Positions 33,478 to 42,725 of a stretch of 64,000 nucleotides of DNA are shown here, piece after piece (position 1 is the first letter of the stretch; every line of letters starts with the position of its first letter). The notes beneath the pieces were generated by a model. It made no database searches and was not told the DNA's origin. It was given only the letters and a program-made list of their open reading frames with translations. Position numbers and translations under genes: made by a program. The DNA comes from Heterotrichella gracilis (taxonomy: Eukaryota > Sar > Xanthophyceae > Tribonematales > Xanthonemataceae), in the NCBI GenBank assembly GCA_032358255.1, contig JAULBX010018968.1:1-64000 (forward strand). Direction: 5' to 3'.

Positions 33478-35991
33478 CTGAAAGTTTTTAAGCCACATAT
33501 TCTCCTTCTTTTTCTCTCTTTGTGTTCGTTGCTCAAATCGCAAACAGCCACTATTTCGGGTGTTGTAAAAGGTTCTAACGGCGAAGTTTTAGAAAATGTG
33601 ACTATCGGAATCAAAGAAAAACCTCAAACCACCACCAATTCTGATCAAAAAGGTTTTTACAAATTGATTATTGATGCCAATGAAACGCTTACCCTTGTTT
33701 TTTATGAAATATCGCACACCATTGACTCGCATACCCTGTTGGCTCAACCCGGACAAAGCATTAGCTATTCACCGGTATTAAAATTCAGAAATGAATTAAC
33801 TCAGGTAGAAGTGAATGATTTTAAAAAAAGAGGGGAAGAAATTGTGGTGCTGGATGCCAAAGTCCTATCACAAATACCTAGTCCAACCGGCAACATTGAA
33901 GATGTGATCAAAACACAAATGGGTGTTAGTAGTAACAACGAGCTCAGCAGTGGATACAGTGTTCGTGGAGGAAATTTTGATGAGAATCTGGTTTACGTCA
34001 ACGACATTGAAGTATATCGTCCCTTTTTAGTGAGAAGCGGGCAACAGGAAGGTTTAAGTTTTGCCAATCCCAACATGGTTTCTAATATTAATTTTTCTGC
34101 CGGTGGTTTTGAAGCGAAGTATGGTGACAAAATGAGTAGTGTGTTGGATATTACCTACCGCAAGCCGCGCAAGTTTGCCGGAAATGCTTCTGCCAGTTTT
34201 TTAGGAGGAAATTTGCAATTAGAGGGTGTGAGTAAAAATAAACTTGTGGCCTGGAATATTGGAAGTCGTTACCGCACCAACACGTATTTAATAAAAAGTA
34301 TGGATACGGAATTAAACACCGGCGGCGGATATCGTCCCAGTGCCTTTGACGTGCAGGCTTTTATTACTTTGGATGTTAATCCACGATTTAAGTTAGAGTT
34401 TTTAGGAAACATTGCCAATAACAAATACCTGGTAAAACCTGAAACCAGACAAACTGATTTTGGTACTGTAAAAGATGCGTTAAGACTGACCATATATTTT
34501 GACGGACAAGAGTTAATGCAGTATACCACTTATATGGGCGGCGTTTCGGCGACTTACAAGCCAACTAGTAAAACCAGATTAAAACTGATAGGATCGGCGT
34601 ACAGAGCTAACGAGCAAGAGGTGTATACCGTGCAGGGTCAATATTATATTGATCAATTAGAAGCCGATCTGGGTAAACCTAATTTTGGACAAGTGGCCTT
34701 TAACCGTGGTGTTGGTACCTTTTTAAACAATGGAAGAAATTATCTTACTGCCAATGTTTTTAATCTCGAACACAAAGGCAATCACACCATCAACTCAAAT
34801 AACGAGATTTTATGGGGAATCCGTGAGCAGTACGAACAAATTGATGATAAATTAAGTGAGTGGCGAACAGCAGACTCTGCCGGTTTTATAGTTCCTTATA
34901 GTCCCACAGAAATTAATTTAACCGATGTATACAAAACCAAGGTGAGTCTTGATAGCTGGCGGACTCAAGGCTTCGTTCAATTTAATCACACAGCCTTATT
35001 GCGCGATTCATCTAACTTTAGTATTACCGGAGGGGTGAGAGCCAATCACTGGACCGTTAACGGACAATTAGTTATTTCTCCAAGAATGACCTTGGCTTAT
35101 AAACCAAACTGGCGTCGTGACTGGCTCTTTAAATTAAGTGGCGGGTGGTATTACCAACCACCATTTTACAGAGAGATCAGAGGCATCGACGGAACAATAC
35201 GCCCTACAGTTAAGGCGCAGCAATCGGTACACATTGTTCTTTCTTCCGATTATATTTTTTACATGTGGAAACGTCCGTTCAAATACATGATGTCGCTTTA
35301 CTACAAAGAACTTCAGGCGGTGAATCCATATGAAATTGACAATGTGCGTATTCGATATTTTGCGAACAATAACAGTAAGGGCTATGCCACCGGTGCCGAT
35401 TTCAGGATCAATGGCGAATTTGTAAAGGGTGTTGAAAGCTGGGCTACCATTGGTTTTTTAAGAACCTATGAATATTCAAAAGACAATATTCACTATGTAT
35501 ATTATAATAAAGACGGCGAGAAAATTATTAAAGGCTACACTTTTGATCAAGTGAAATCTGATAGTCAAAAAGTAGATCCTGGCTACATTCCTCGTCCTAC
35601 CGATCAACTCGTGACCTTTGGTTTATTTTTTCAGGATCATTTACCAAAATACCCCTTTATTAAATTTAATTTAAACATGCAGTTTGGCAGTGGTTTACCA
35701 TTTGGACCGCCCACCCACGAACGCTGGAAACAAACCTTAAGAATGCCTCCATACAGAAGAGTGGATGCCGGTATTGCGTATAATGTTTTAAAAGAGGACA
35801 GAGAGTTAAAACGCAAAAACTATTTTAATCACCTCAAAGAAATGTGGATCTATTTAGAGATCTTTAATTTACTCCAGATTCAAAATACGGTTTCGTATAC
35901 CTGGGTAAAAGATGTGACCGGAAATATGTATGCGGTTCCAAATTATCTTACTAACCGTCAGATCAATATACGACTTCAAATAAGATTTTAA
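33478..35991 (+). CDS. TonB-dependent receptor with N-terminal carboxypeptidase-like domain
   Basis: This is an outer-membrane beta-barrel of about 837 residues. From CTG 33478 the frame gives LKVFKPHILLLFLSLCSLLK, a complete signal peptide. The TTG at 33520 would cut it in half, so a non-standard CTG start (or ATT at 33472) is likely. Domains are a CarboxypepD_reg-like beta-sandwich (SGVVKGSNGEVLENVTIGIK, to about 95), plug (IEDVIKTQMGVSSNNE, YSVRGGNFDENLVYVNDIEV) and barrel ending in INIRLQIRF. Such receptors import siderophores, glycans or peptides; no SusD gene is present, so a non-glycan ligand is plausible. Confidence 0.88.
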   Translation: MKVFKPHILLLFLSLCSLLKSQTATISGVVKGSNGEVLENVTIGIKEKPQTTTNSDQKGFYKLIIDANETLTLVFYEISHTIDSHTLLAQPGQSISYSPVLKFRNELTQVEVNDFKKRGEEIVVLDAKVLSQIPSPTGNIEDVIKTQMGVSSNNELSSGYSVRGGNFDENLVYVNDIEVYRPFLVRSGQQEGLSFANPNMVSNINFSAGGFEAKYGDKMSSVLDITYRKPRKFAGNASASFLGGNLQLEGVSKNKLVAWNIGSRYRTNTYLIKSMDTELNTGGGYRPSAFDVQAFITLDVNPRFKLEFLGNIANNKYLVKPETRQTDFGTVKDALRLTIYFDGQELMQYTTYMGGVSATYKPTSKTRLKLIGSAYRANEQEVYTVQGQYYIDQLEADLGKPNFGQVAFNRGVGTFLNNGRNYLTANVFNLEHKGNHTINSNNEILWGIREQYEQIDDKLSEWRTADSAGFIVPYSPTEINLTDVYKTKVSLDSWRTQGFVQFNHTALLRDSSNFSITGGVRANHWTVNGQLVISPRMTLAYKPNWRRDWLFKLSGGWYYQPPFYREIRGIDGTIRPTVKAQQSVHIVLSSDYIFYMWKRPFKYMMSLYYKELQAVNPYEIDNVRIRYFANNNSKGYATGADFRINGEFVKGVESWATIGFLRTYEYSKDNIHYVYYNKDGEKIIKGYTFDQVKSDSQKVDPGYIPRPTDQLVTFGLFFQDHLPKYPFIKFNLNMQFGSGLPFGPPTHERWKQTLRMPPYRRVDAGIAYNVLKEDRELKRKNYFNHLKEMWIYLEIFNLLQIQNTVSYTWVKDVTGNMYAVPNYLTNRQINIRLQIRF

Positions 35992-36081
35992 TTGAAGTTA
36001 TTGTCGCCATTTGACGTTTTTGTATTTCATTATTTTTTGAATTAGTTCACAAAAAAAAGTCCTACATCCTTCTGAATTTAG

Positions 36082-36089
36082 TACTTTTG
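36082..36089 (+). promoter_or_regulatory. -7 box TACTTTTG
   Basis: This exact TAnnTTTG match ends eight bases before the ATG at 36098, giving a very short leader. Confidence 0.5.
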
Positions 36090-36097
36090 GGCTTCAT

Positions 36098-36949
36098 ATG
36101 TTAGAACTCGATCCAAAGGAATTAAGTATTCCGGTATTGCAAAAATACCTGCAAAATGCCATAGCGCCTAGGCCTATTTGTTTTGCCAGTACCATCTCTA
36201 AAAATGGAGAACCCAATCTGGCACCATTTAGTTTCTTTAATATTTTTTCATCCAATCCACCCATTGCTGTTTTTTCTCCTGCCTATAGCGGCAGAACCGG
36301 CGCTCCCAAGGACACTCTGTTGAATGTATTGGAAGTGCCTGAAGTGGTGATTAATGTCGTTAATTACAATATGGTTCATCAAACCAGTTTGGCGAGTAGT
36401 CCATTTCCAAAAGGCACCAACGAATTTGTGAAAGCCGGCTTCACTCCTATTCCTTCCGACCTTATTAAACCTTATAGGGTAAAAGAAAGTCCGGTGCAAT
36501 TTGAATGCAAGGTGATTGAGGTAAAAGAATTAGGCAAGGCCGGTGGTGCCGGAAATTTGGTGATTTGTGAGATCATTAAAATTCATATTGATGAATCTGT
36601 TTTAAATGCGGAAAATCAGATAGATCCTTTAAAAATGGATCTGGTGGCCCGTATGGGTGACAATTGGTATTGCCGAGCCGCCGGAGATTCGATGTTTGAA
36701 GTTAAAAAACCAATCACCACCATTGGCATAGGCATGGATCAGATTCCCTCCAACATCAGAACCAGTAAGATCTTAAGCGGAAATAATTTAGGTCTTTTAG
36801 GAAGTGTGGAACACTTGCCCACGCTTGAAGAAAGTGCCGCGTATAAGAAGGATCTAAAACCGTTTTTATCAGAAGAAGAGTGTCATACCTACGCCAAAAC
36901 CTTGTTAGAAAGCAACAAGGTGGCTGAGGCCTGGATGGTGTTACTTTAA
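36098..36949 (+). CDS. flavin-reductase-like FMN-binding protein
   Basis: The 283-residue protein has the flavin-reductase-like split barrel in its first ~180 residues. The opening APRPICFASTISKNGEPNLA, the FSFFNIFSSNPPIAVFS strand and KDTLLNVLEVPEVVINVVNY are diagnostic. It should bind FMN and reduce flavin or an unknown substrate. The last ~90 residues are a helical extension. It is flanked by independent genes and gives no pathway clue. Confidence 0.88.
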   Translation: MLELDPKELSIPVLQKYLQNAIAPRPICFASTISKNGEPNLAPFSFFNIFSSNPPIAVFSPAYSGRTGAPKDTLLNVLEVPEVVINVVNYNMVHQTSLASSPFPKGTNEFVKAGFTPIPSDLIKPYRVKESPVQFECKVIEVKELGKAGGAGNLVICEIIKIHIDESVLNAENQIDPLKMDLVARMGDNWYCRAAGDSMFEVKKPITTIGIGMDQIPSNIRTSKILSGNNLGLLGSVEHLPTLEESAAYKKDLKPFLSEEECHTYAKTLLESNKVAEAWMVLL

Positions 36950-37046
36950 TTTGATAAATTGTGAATTTGTTAATTAAGAAAATTAATTAAATTAGTAGAG
37001 TTAACAGCGTTAACCATTAAAGAAGTAATCAATAAAAAAACATATC

Positions 37047-37445
37047 ATGGAAGTAGCAGGAACATTAAAAGTGAAATTCGACACCCAAAAGGTGAGTGAA
37101 AAATTTCAAAAACGCGAATTTGTATTAACCACAGAGGCAAATACACCTTACCCACAACAAGTCAGTTTTCAGGTAACACAGGATAAGTGCAGCATGCTTG
37201 ATCAATACAGTGAAGGAGAAGAATTAAAAGTACAATTTAATTTAAGAGGACGTGAGTGGAATGGTCCACAGGGCGTGAAATATTTTAACACCCTAGAGGC
37301 ATGGAGAATTGAAAGAATGGGTGCAGGATCATCGCCTTCAGCAGGATCACAAGGTTCGGTTCAATCATCGAGTGCACCAATCAATAGTGGAAGCGCTCCG
37401 GTTTTTACCGGTAATCCTTCTGATAATGACGATTTGCCATTTTAA
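37047..37445 (+). CDS. DUF3127 protein (OB-fold, SSB-like)
   Basis: The 132-residue protein has a conserved DUF3127 core (MEVAGTLKVKFDTQKVSEKF through NLRGREWNGPQGVKYFNTLE). A low-complexity Ser/Gly/Pro tail ends in NDDLPF, an acidic tip like that of single-stranded DNA-binding proteins. An OB-fold with nucleic-acid binding is likely; the family's role is not established. A long-loop terminator follows. Confidence 0.88.
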   Translation: MEVAGTLKVKFDTQKVSEKFQKREFVLTTEANTPYPQQVSFQVTQDKCSMLDQYSEGEELKVQFNLRGREWNGPQGVKYFNTLEAWRIERMGAGSSPSAGSQGSVQSSSAPINSGSAPVFTGNPSDNDDLPF

Positions 37446-37462
37446 TCTGAACAATCAACACT

Positions 37463-37529
37463 TCAAAACTCAAGAGATAAAGAGTCGGTTTTGACACCTT
37501 CTTTTGATCCTTGAGTTTTGATTTTTTTA
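37463..37529 (+). terminator. long-loop terminator after the DUF3127 gene
   Basis: TCAAAACTCAAG (37463-37474) pairs perfectly with CTTGAGTTTTGA (37510-37521), followed by seven T residues. The 35-base loop contains further short pairing (AAAGA with TTCTTT). Confidence 0.7.
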
Positions 37530-37563
37530 TTTATAATTCACCTCCTTTTGCTAAACATTTAAC

Positions 37564-38613
37564 ATGACTAAAAAAGCATCCGTACTGCTCATATATACCG
37601 GTGGTACCATTGGTATGATACAGGATGTAAAAAGCGGGGAACTTAAACCCTTTGATTTTAAAAGTCTCAACAAACAAATTCCGGAGTTAAGCAAATTCGA
37701 CATTCAACTTTCGAGTATTTCATTTAAGGAGCCTATTGATTCTTCTAACATGCATCCCGCTGTTTGGATTGAATTAGTGCAGATCATACAAAGCAACTAC
37801 GCTAAGTACGATGGTTTTGTGATTTTACATGGTAGCGATACCATGAGTTTTACGGCCAGTGCCTTAAGTTTTATGTTAGAGAATTTAAGTAAACCGGTGG
37901 TATTAACAGGCTCCCAATTACCAATTGGTATGATTCGAACCGATGGTAAAGAAAACCTGATCACGGCCATTGAAATTGCAGCAGCCAAACAAACCTTGGC
38001 AAATGGTAAACTCAGCGACAAGCCAATGGTATCGGAGGTCTGTATTTATTTTGAATATAAATTATTACGAGGAAATCGAACCTTCAAATACAATTCTGCG
38101 CACTTTGATGCCTTTAAATCGCCTAACTACCCTGCCCTGGCGGAAGCGGGCGTTACGATCAATTATAATACTTCCGCACTTTTAAAACCAAGTACTAAAA
38201 AACTAAAAACACATACCCGGCTCGATAATGACATTGCTGTTTTAAAATTATTTCCGGGCATTAGTCAAAAAATCACCTCTGCCTTATTGAATGCCAAAGG
38301 TGTAAAAGCGGTGATCATTGAAAGTTTTGGCGCAGGAAATGCCAGCACACAAGATTGGTTTGTGAAAGAACTAAAACAAGCGCTGGATAGAGGAATCATC
38401 CTGTTAAATATTACCCAATGCAGAGAAGGACGAGTGATACAAGGTATGTACGAAACCAGTTCACAGTTTAAAAATTTAGGTGTGGTGAGTGGAGCTGATC
38501 TTACCTTTGAAAGTGCAGTAACCAAATTGATGTTTTTATTAGGGCAGAAATTAAAAAAACAAGACATAGAAAAACAACTTCTCAAAAATTTGAGAGGTGA
38601 ATTAAGTAATTAG
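37564..38613 (+). CDS. ansA: type I L-asparaginase
   Basis: The enzyme hydrolyses asparagine to aspartate and ammonia in the cytoplasm. The 349-residue protein has the first catalytic Thr in LLIYTGGTIGMI and the second in VILHGSDTMSFTASAL. Nearby are VVLTGSQLPIG and, later, IESFGAGNAS. There is no signal peptide, in keeping with the low-affinity cytoplasmic type I. It is monocistronic and followed by the REP-like array. Confidence 0.95.
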   Translation: MTKKASVLLIYTGGTIGMIQDVKSGELKPFDFKSLNKQIPELSKFDIQLSSISFKEPIDSSNMHPAVWIELVQIIQSNYAKYDGFVILHGSDTMSFTASALSFMLENLSKPVVLTGSQLPIGMIRTDGKENLITAIEIAAAKQTLANGKLSDKPMVSEVCIYFEYKLLRGNRTFKYNSAHFDAFKSPNYPALAEAGVTINYNTSALLKPSTKKLKTHTRLDNDIAVLKLFPGISQKITSALLNAKGVKAVIIESFGAGNASTQDWFVKELKQALDRGIILLNITQCREGRVIQGMYETSSQFKNLGVVSGADLTFESAVTKLMFLLGQKLKKQDIEKQLLKNLRGELSN

Positions 38614-38654
38614 TTCTTTGTGAAATCTCTGTTTCTTGAGTAATTAAGATACTC

Positions 38655-39415
38655 GAAGATGTCGCTCCTATGGAGCTATGGTTTTATCTTCTTATCTTTT
38701 TTACTAGGATTTCGCTCCTCCGGAGCTTAAAACAAAACCTGCTCTAAATCCATGCCCCAGAGGGGCTACATCTTAATAACAAAGCAAAGCTAGACATCGT
38801 CAAGCTCCGTAGGAGCGGCACAACATTCAAACAAGTGATCAAAGCAAAGACATGAAGATGTCGCTCCTATGAAGCTCAAGTTTTATCCGTTTCATTTTTT
38901 ATTAAGATTCCGCTCCTACGGAGCTTAAAACAAAACCCAATCCTCATCCTTGCCCCATAGGGGCAACATCTTAATAACAAAACAACTCTGAGGTCGCGGA
39001 GCTCCGTAGGAGCGGCATAACAGTCAAACATTTGAACGATGCTGAGATATGAAGATGTCGCTCCGATGGAGCTGTAACTTTTATCACTTTTATACTTTTA
39101 TAAAGATTTCGCTCCTCTGGAGCTTAGAACAAAAACCAATCTTCATTCATGCCCCAGAGGGGCAACATCTTAATAACAAGGCAAAACAAGACTCACAGAG
39201 CTCCGTAGGAGCGGCATAACAGTCAAACAATTGAGTAATGCAAAGACATGAAGATGTCGCTCCTACGGAGCTCTGGCATTATCTTCTTCTCTTTTTAGTA
39301 GGATTTCGCTCCTCCGGAGCTTCATGCAAAATCTGTTCTATATCCATGCTCAAGAGGGGCAACATCTTCATAACAAGACAAAGCAATACTCACAGAGCTC
39401 CGTAGGAGCGACATA
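38655..39415. repeat. REP-like hairpin array: four units of about 198 bp
   Basis: Units begin with GAAGATGTCGCTCC at 38655, 38854, 39051 and 39250 (spacing 199, 197, 199). Each unit holds four hairpins in order: GCTCC-TAT-GGAGC type, GCTCC-TCC-GGAGC type, GCCCC-AGA-GGGGC, and GCTCC-GTA-GGAGC. In unit 1 they lie at 38664-38676, 38714-38726, 38754-38766 and 38804-38816. Loops vary between units and stems are mostly kept, with compensated or single changes (for example TATGAAGC in unit 2). The last hairpin ends near 39409. A Y1 transposase starts 95 bases further on. Confidence 0.88.
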
Positions 39416-39509
39416 AAATTCATCAGATGAAATTTGAATTTCCAAAAAAATATTTTTTTATATTTAAGCATTCAAAAGCAGTACCCAAACTTTAATTTTT
39501 AGACTATCT

Positions 39510-39971
39510 ATGCCCAATACCTATTCTCAGATCTATATTCAGGTTGTTTTTGCCGTTAAAGGAAGAGAAAATCTCATTCATAAAAATCTAAAAGATGAAT
39601 TATACAAATACATCTGCGGAATTGCGAATGGACAACATCAAAAAGTTTACGCCATTAACGGCATGCCCGACCATATCCATCTATTATTAAGCATGAAACC
39701 TGATATTTCATTATCAAATTTAGTAAGAGATATAAAAGCTAATTCCTCCAAATGGATCAATTCTAATAAAAAAATAGTCGGAAAATTTCAATGGCAGGAA
39801 GGATTTGGTGCCTTTTCATATTCTTCGTCGCATTTGGATAAAGTCATTGCATACATTAACAATCAGGAAGAACATCATTCTAAAAAAACCTTTAAAGAAG
39901 AATACCTTGATCTCTTGAGTAAATTTGAGATTCCATTTGACCCTAAATACCTTTTTGACTGGTTAGATTAA
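39510..39971 (+). mobile_element. IS200/IS605-type Y1 (HUH) transposase, probably REP-associated (RAYT-like)
   Basis: The 153-residue protein carries the HUH motif in GMPDHIHLLLSM and the catalytic tyrosine in VIAYINNQEEHH, with the conserved QWQEGFGAFSYS before it. Such enzymes cut and join single-stranded DNA at hairpins. The gene is intact. There are no neat IS200 ends, no TnpB, and a large family of hairpins stands directly upstream. This fits a domesticated REP-associated tyrosine transposase more than a plain IS200. Start ATG 39510. Confidence 0.85.
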
Positions 39972-40099
39972 TTCTTTTACGCATCAAACCTTAGAATTAG
40001 AAATGTTAAAAAGTAAGGCAGTTCTTAATAAAAAAACTATACTAGCTTAGTTAAAGAACTTACCTTTAGCCCTTAGAAATTACTATGAAATAGCTTCTT

Positions 40100-41470
40100 A
40101 TGAAAGTTTGTAAAAATATACTCGAAACAATTGGCAATACGCCAATGGTGAAACTTAATAAAATTGTAAAAGATCTACCTTGCGATGTATACGCCAAAGT
40201 AGAAACCTTTAATCCGGGTAATTCCATTAAAGACCGCATGGCTTTAAAAATGATTGAAGATGCCGAAAAAGACGGTCGTTTAAAACCGGGAGGAACCATC
40301 ATTGAAGGTACCAGTGGAAACACCGGCATGGGTTTGGCTATTGCCGCTGTGATAAAAGGATACAAATGTATTTTTACAACCACCGATAAACAAAGTAAAG
40401 AAAAAGTAGATGCTCTGCGTGCCTTTGGTGCTGAGGTGATCGTTTGTCCTACGGATGTTGATCCGGAAGATCCTCGCTCCTACTACTCTGTTTCTTCGCG
40501 TTTGGTAAATGAAATTCCAAATGCCTGGAAACCGAATCAATACGATAATTTAAGTAACAGTCAGGCGCATTACGAACAAACCGGACCAGAGATCTGGGAT
40601 CAGACCGATGGAAAGATCACGCATTTGGTGGTGGGTGTTGGCACCGGTGGTACTATTTGTGGAACCGGAAGATTTTTAAAAGAAAAAAATCCAAACATTC
40701 AGATCTTAGGAATAGATACTTTTGGGTCGGTATTTAAAAAGTACAAAGAGACCGGTATTTTTGATAAGAATGAAATTTACTCTTACATCACAGAAGGCAT
40801 TGGCGAAGATTTTCTACCTGCCAATGTGGACTTTAGCATCATTGATCATTTTGAAAAGGTAACTGATAAAGATGCTGCAGTCATGACCCGCAGAATACCA
40901 AGAGAAGAAGCCATCTTTGCCGGAAACAGTGCCGGTTCGGCTATGGCCGGTTTGTTGCAGATGAAGGACCGATTTAAAAAGGGAGATGTGGTAGTGGTTA
41001 TTTTTCATGATCATGGCACCCGTTATTTAGGCAAAATGTTTAATGAAGATTGGATGAAAGAACGTCATTTTTTAGAAGTGACCAAACCACTGGCAATCGA
41101 TCTAGTAGCCAATCACAAGAATCAAAAATTATTGACAGTAGATGCAAATGACAAGATCTCTGATGCTTTGGCGCTCTTAAATAAATATAACATTTCACAA
41201 ATACCGGTTACTGAAAATGGAAATTTTGTAGGTTCTTTAAATGAAAGTTATTTGTTTACCCGTTTGATGGAAGACAATGAGCTGAAGAACAAAAGTGTGA
41301 AATTACTTATGCAAGCCGCTTTTCCGGTAGTAGGTGAAAAAGCACCCATTGAAGAGGTGAGTAAACTCATCACGAAAGATAATAATGCGGTGTTATTACG
41401 CGATTTAGGCGGGAACATGCACATTATTACCAAGCATGATATTATTGAGGCGGTGGCGAAGATGAGTTAA
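40100..41470 (+). CDS. cystathionine beta-synthase-like PLP enzyme with C-terminal CBS pair
   Basis: The 456-residue protein has an N-terminal fold-type II domain of the cysteine synthase / CBS family: PLP lysine in GNSIKDRMALKMIEDAEKDG, phosphate-binding IIEGTSGNTGMG, and VGVGTGGTICGTGRFL. Two CBS domains (about 335-456; LTVDANDKISDALALLNKYN...IITKHDIIEAV) follow and usually bind adenosyl ligands. It probably condenses serine and homocysteine to cystathionine, or makes cysteine; the domain layout favours the first. It is monocistronic. Confidence 0.92.
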   Translation: MKVCKNILETIGNTPMVKLNKIVKDLPCDVYAKVETFNPGNSIKDRMALKMIEDAEKDGRLKPGGTIIEGTSGNTGMGLAIAAVIKGYKCIFTTTDKQSKEKVDALRAFGAEVIVCPTDVDPEDPRSYYSVSSRLVNEIPNAWKPNQYDNLSNSQAHYEQTGPEIWDQTDGKITHLVVGVGTGGTICGTGRFLKEKNPNIQILGIDTFGSVFKKYKETGIFDKNEIYSYITEGIGEDFLPANVDFSIIDHFEKVTDKDAAVMTRRIPREEAIFAGNSAGSAMAGLLQMKDRFKKGDVVVVIFHDHGTRYLGKMFNEDWMKERHFLEVTKPLAIDLVANHKNQKLLTVDANDKISDALALLNKYNISQIPVTENGNFVGSLNESYLFTRLMEDNELKNKSVKLLMQAAFPVVGEKAPIEEVSKLITKDNNAVLLRDLGGNMHIITKHDIIEAVAKMS

Positions 41471-41601
41471 TATTTTTGCCAGACATTAAGAAATTAATAT
41501 TGCATTTAAAAATCCGGAAACGTATCTCCATATAAATATTTACTTACAAAAGGATACATTTTGTTAGCATATTTGTAAGTTAGTATCAATTATAGACTTA
41601 C

Positions 41602-42522
41602 ATGAAATACTTTATAATAATTTTAACTTTTGTCACCCTAATTTCTTGTGACGACGAGGTTCCAGTTGACCCCTTTGAAATTAACGATCATGCAAGAGAC
41701 AGCATCTATCTTAAAGTTCAGGAATTGTATGCTAATAAAAAAAACATTGACGCGGAAAAACTACTTTATTCAATTAGAGCGCGTGATATATACGACCAGC
41801 AATTTTTTGGCTTGAACTACAAAGTTAAGATTGCATTAAAAAAGTATTCAGAAGCTATTCATTACCTTAATCTAGCATTAAGGGTGTCTGAACAAAAGCC
41901 TACCATTCATTACCTAAAAGCCGATTGCTTTTCATCTATTAATATGATGGATAGTTCAATTGTTTCTTTAAACAAGGCTATTGAGCTTGACTCAATAAAT
42001 CCCACTTATCTTATGGTTAGGATAAAATATTATTTAAGAAATAAATTTACCTCATTGGCACTCGAGGATGCAAATAAATTAGTTAGAATTGACAGTACAG
42101 ACCTGAATTATAAAACTTATGTTGGACTTTGCAGATATATGATTGGCGACACTTTAGGCGCAATTAACACTTATGAGACGATTTATCAAAAAGACCCAAG
42201 CAACCTCAGCGCTCTTAAATCTCTAGGTTTTATTAGATTGAATCAAAACAAACCGGCAATAGCAAAAGTATATTTTGAAAAATATATCAACATCGAGCCA
42301 ACAGATGGAGAAATTTTCTTCGGTCTTTCACAAATTTTAAGCAAAGAAAAAAAAGTTGACAAGGCATGCGATTGTTTATTAAAGTCTATCGAATATGGTT
42401 ATAAGGACGCCATGAAGCATGCCTATAAATGCGAGGAGCAATTTAAAAAGAGAGGTGTTCAGATTCAGATACAGACAGACACCGTAAAACAAATAGAAGA
42501 GAGTAAAATCAAACAAATTTGA
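41602..42522 (+). CDS. TPR-repeat lipoprotein (first of a tandem pair)
   Basis: The 306-residue product has a lipoprotein signal ending LISC (Cys16), then about six tetratricopeptide-like repeats (for example KYSEAIHYLNLALRVSEQKP, MMDSSIVSLNKAIELDSINP). It ends in KVDKACDCLLKSIEYGYKDA and a charged tail. It is likely an outer-membrane-anchored scaffold. The next gene is a paralogue with the same layout. Confidence 0.82.
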   Translation: MKYFIIILTFVTLISCDDEVPVDPFEINDHARDSIYLKVQELYANKKNIDAEKLLYSIRARDIYDQQFFGLNYKVKIALKKYSEAIHYLNLALRVSEQKPTIHYLKADCFSSINMMDSSIVSLNKAIELDSINPTYLMVRIKYYLRNKFTSLALEDANKLVRIDSTDLNYKTYVGLCRYMIGDTLGAINTYETIYQKDPSNLSALKSLGFIRLNQNKPAIAKVYFEKYINIEPTDGEIFFGLSQILSKEKKVDKACDCLLKSIEYGYKDAMKHAYKCEEQFKKRGVQIQIQTDTVKQIEESKIKQI

Positions 42523-42725
42523 TAAATGCAGCTAATACTTAGTAATTTTACCAGCCGGACATTGACGGATCATTTAACAAATAATTTTGTCCGCTTTGCG
42601 AACCGTTTAATTTATTTTGTATACGCTCAGTTTATTTTTAACTTCGTCTGGACATCATAGGCTTTTAGCAACCGTAAGCATTTGAAGACGTTTCAGCCCA
42701 TACCCGGAATCCTTTACCACCAATT

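Noticed and set aside
38655-39415. Regularly spaced repeats considered as a CRISPR array
   Set aside because: Units are about 198 bp, made of several small hairpins with conserved sequence between them. There are no unique spacers of 26-40 bp and no cas genes.
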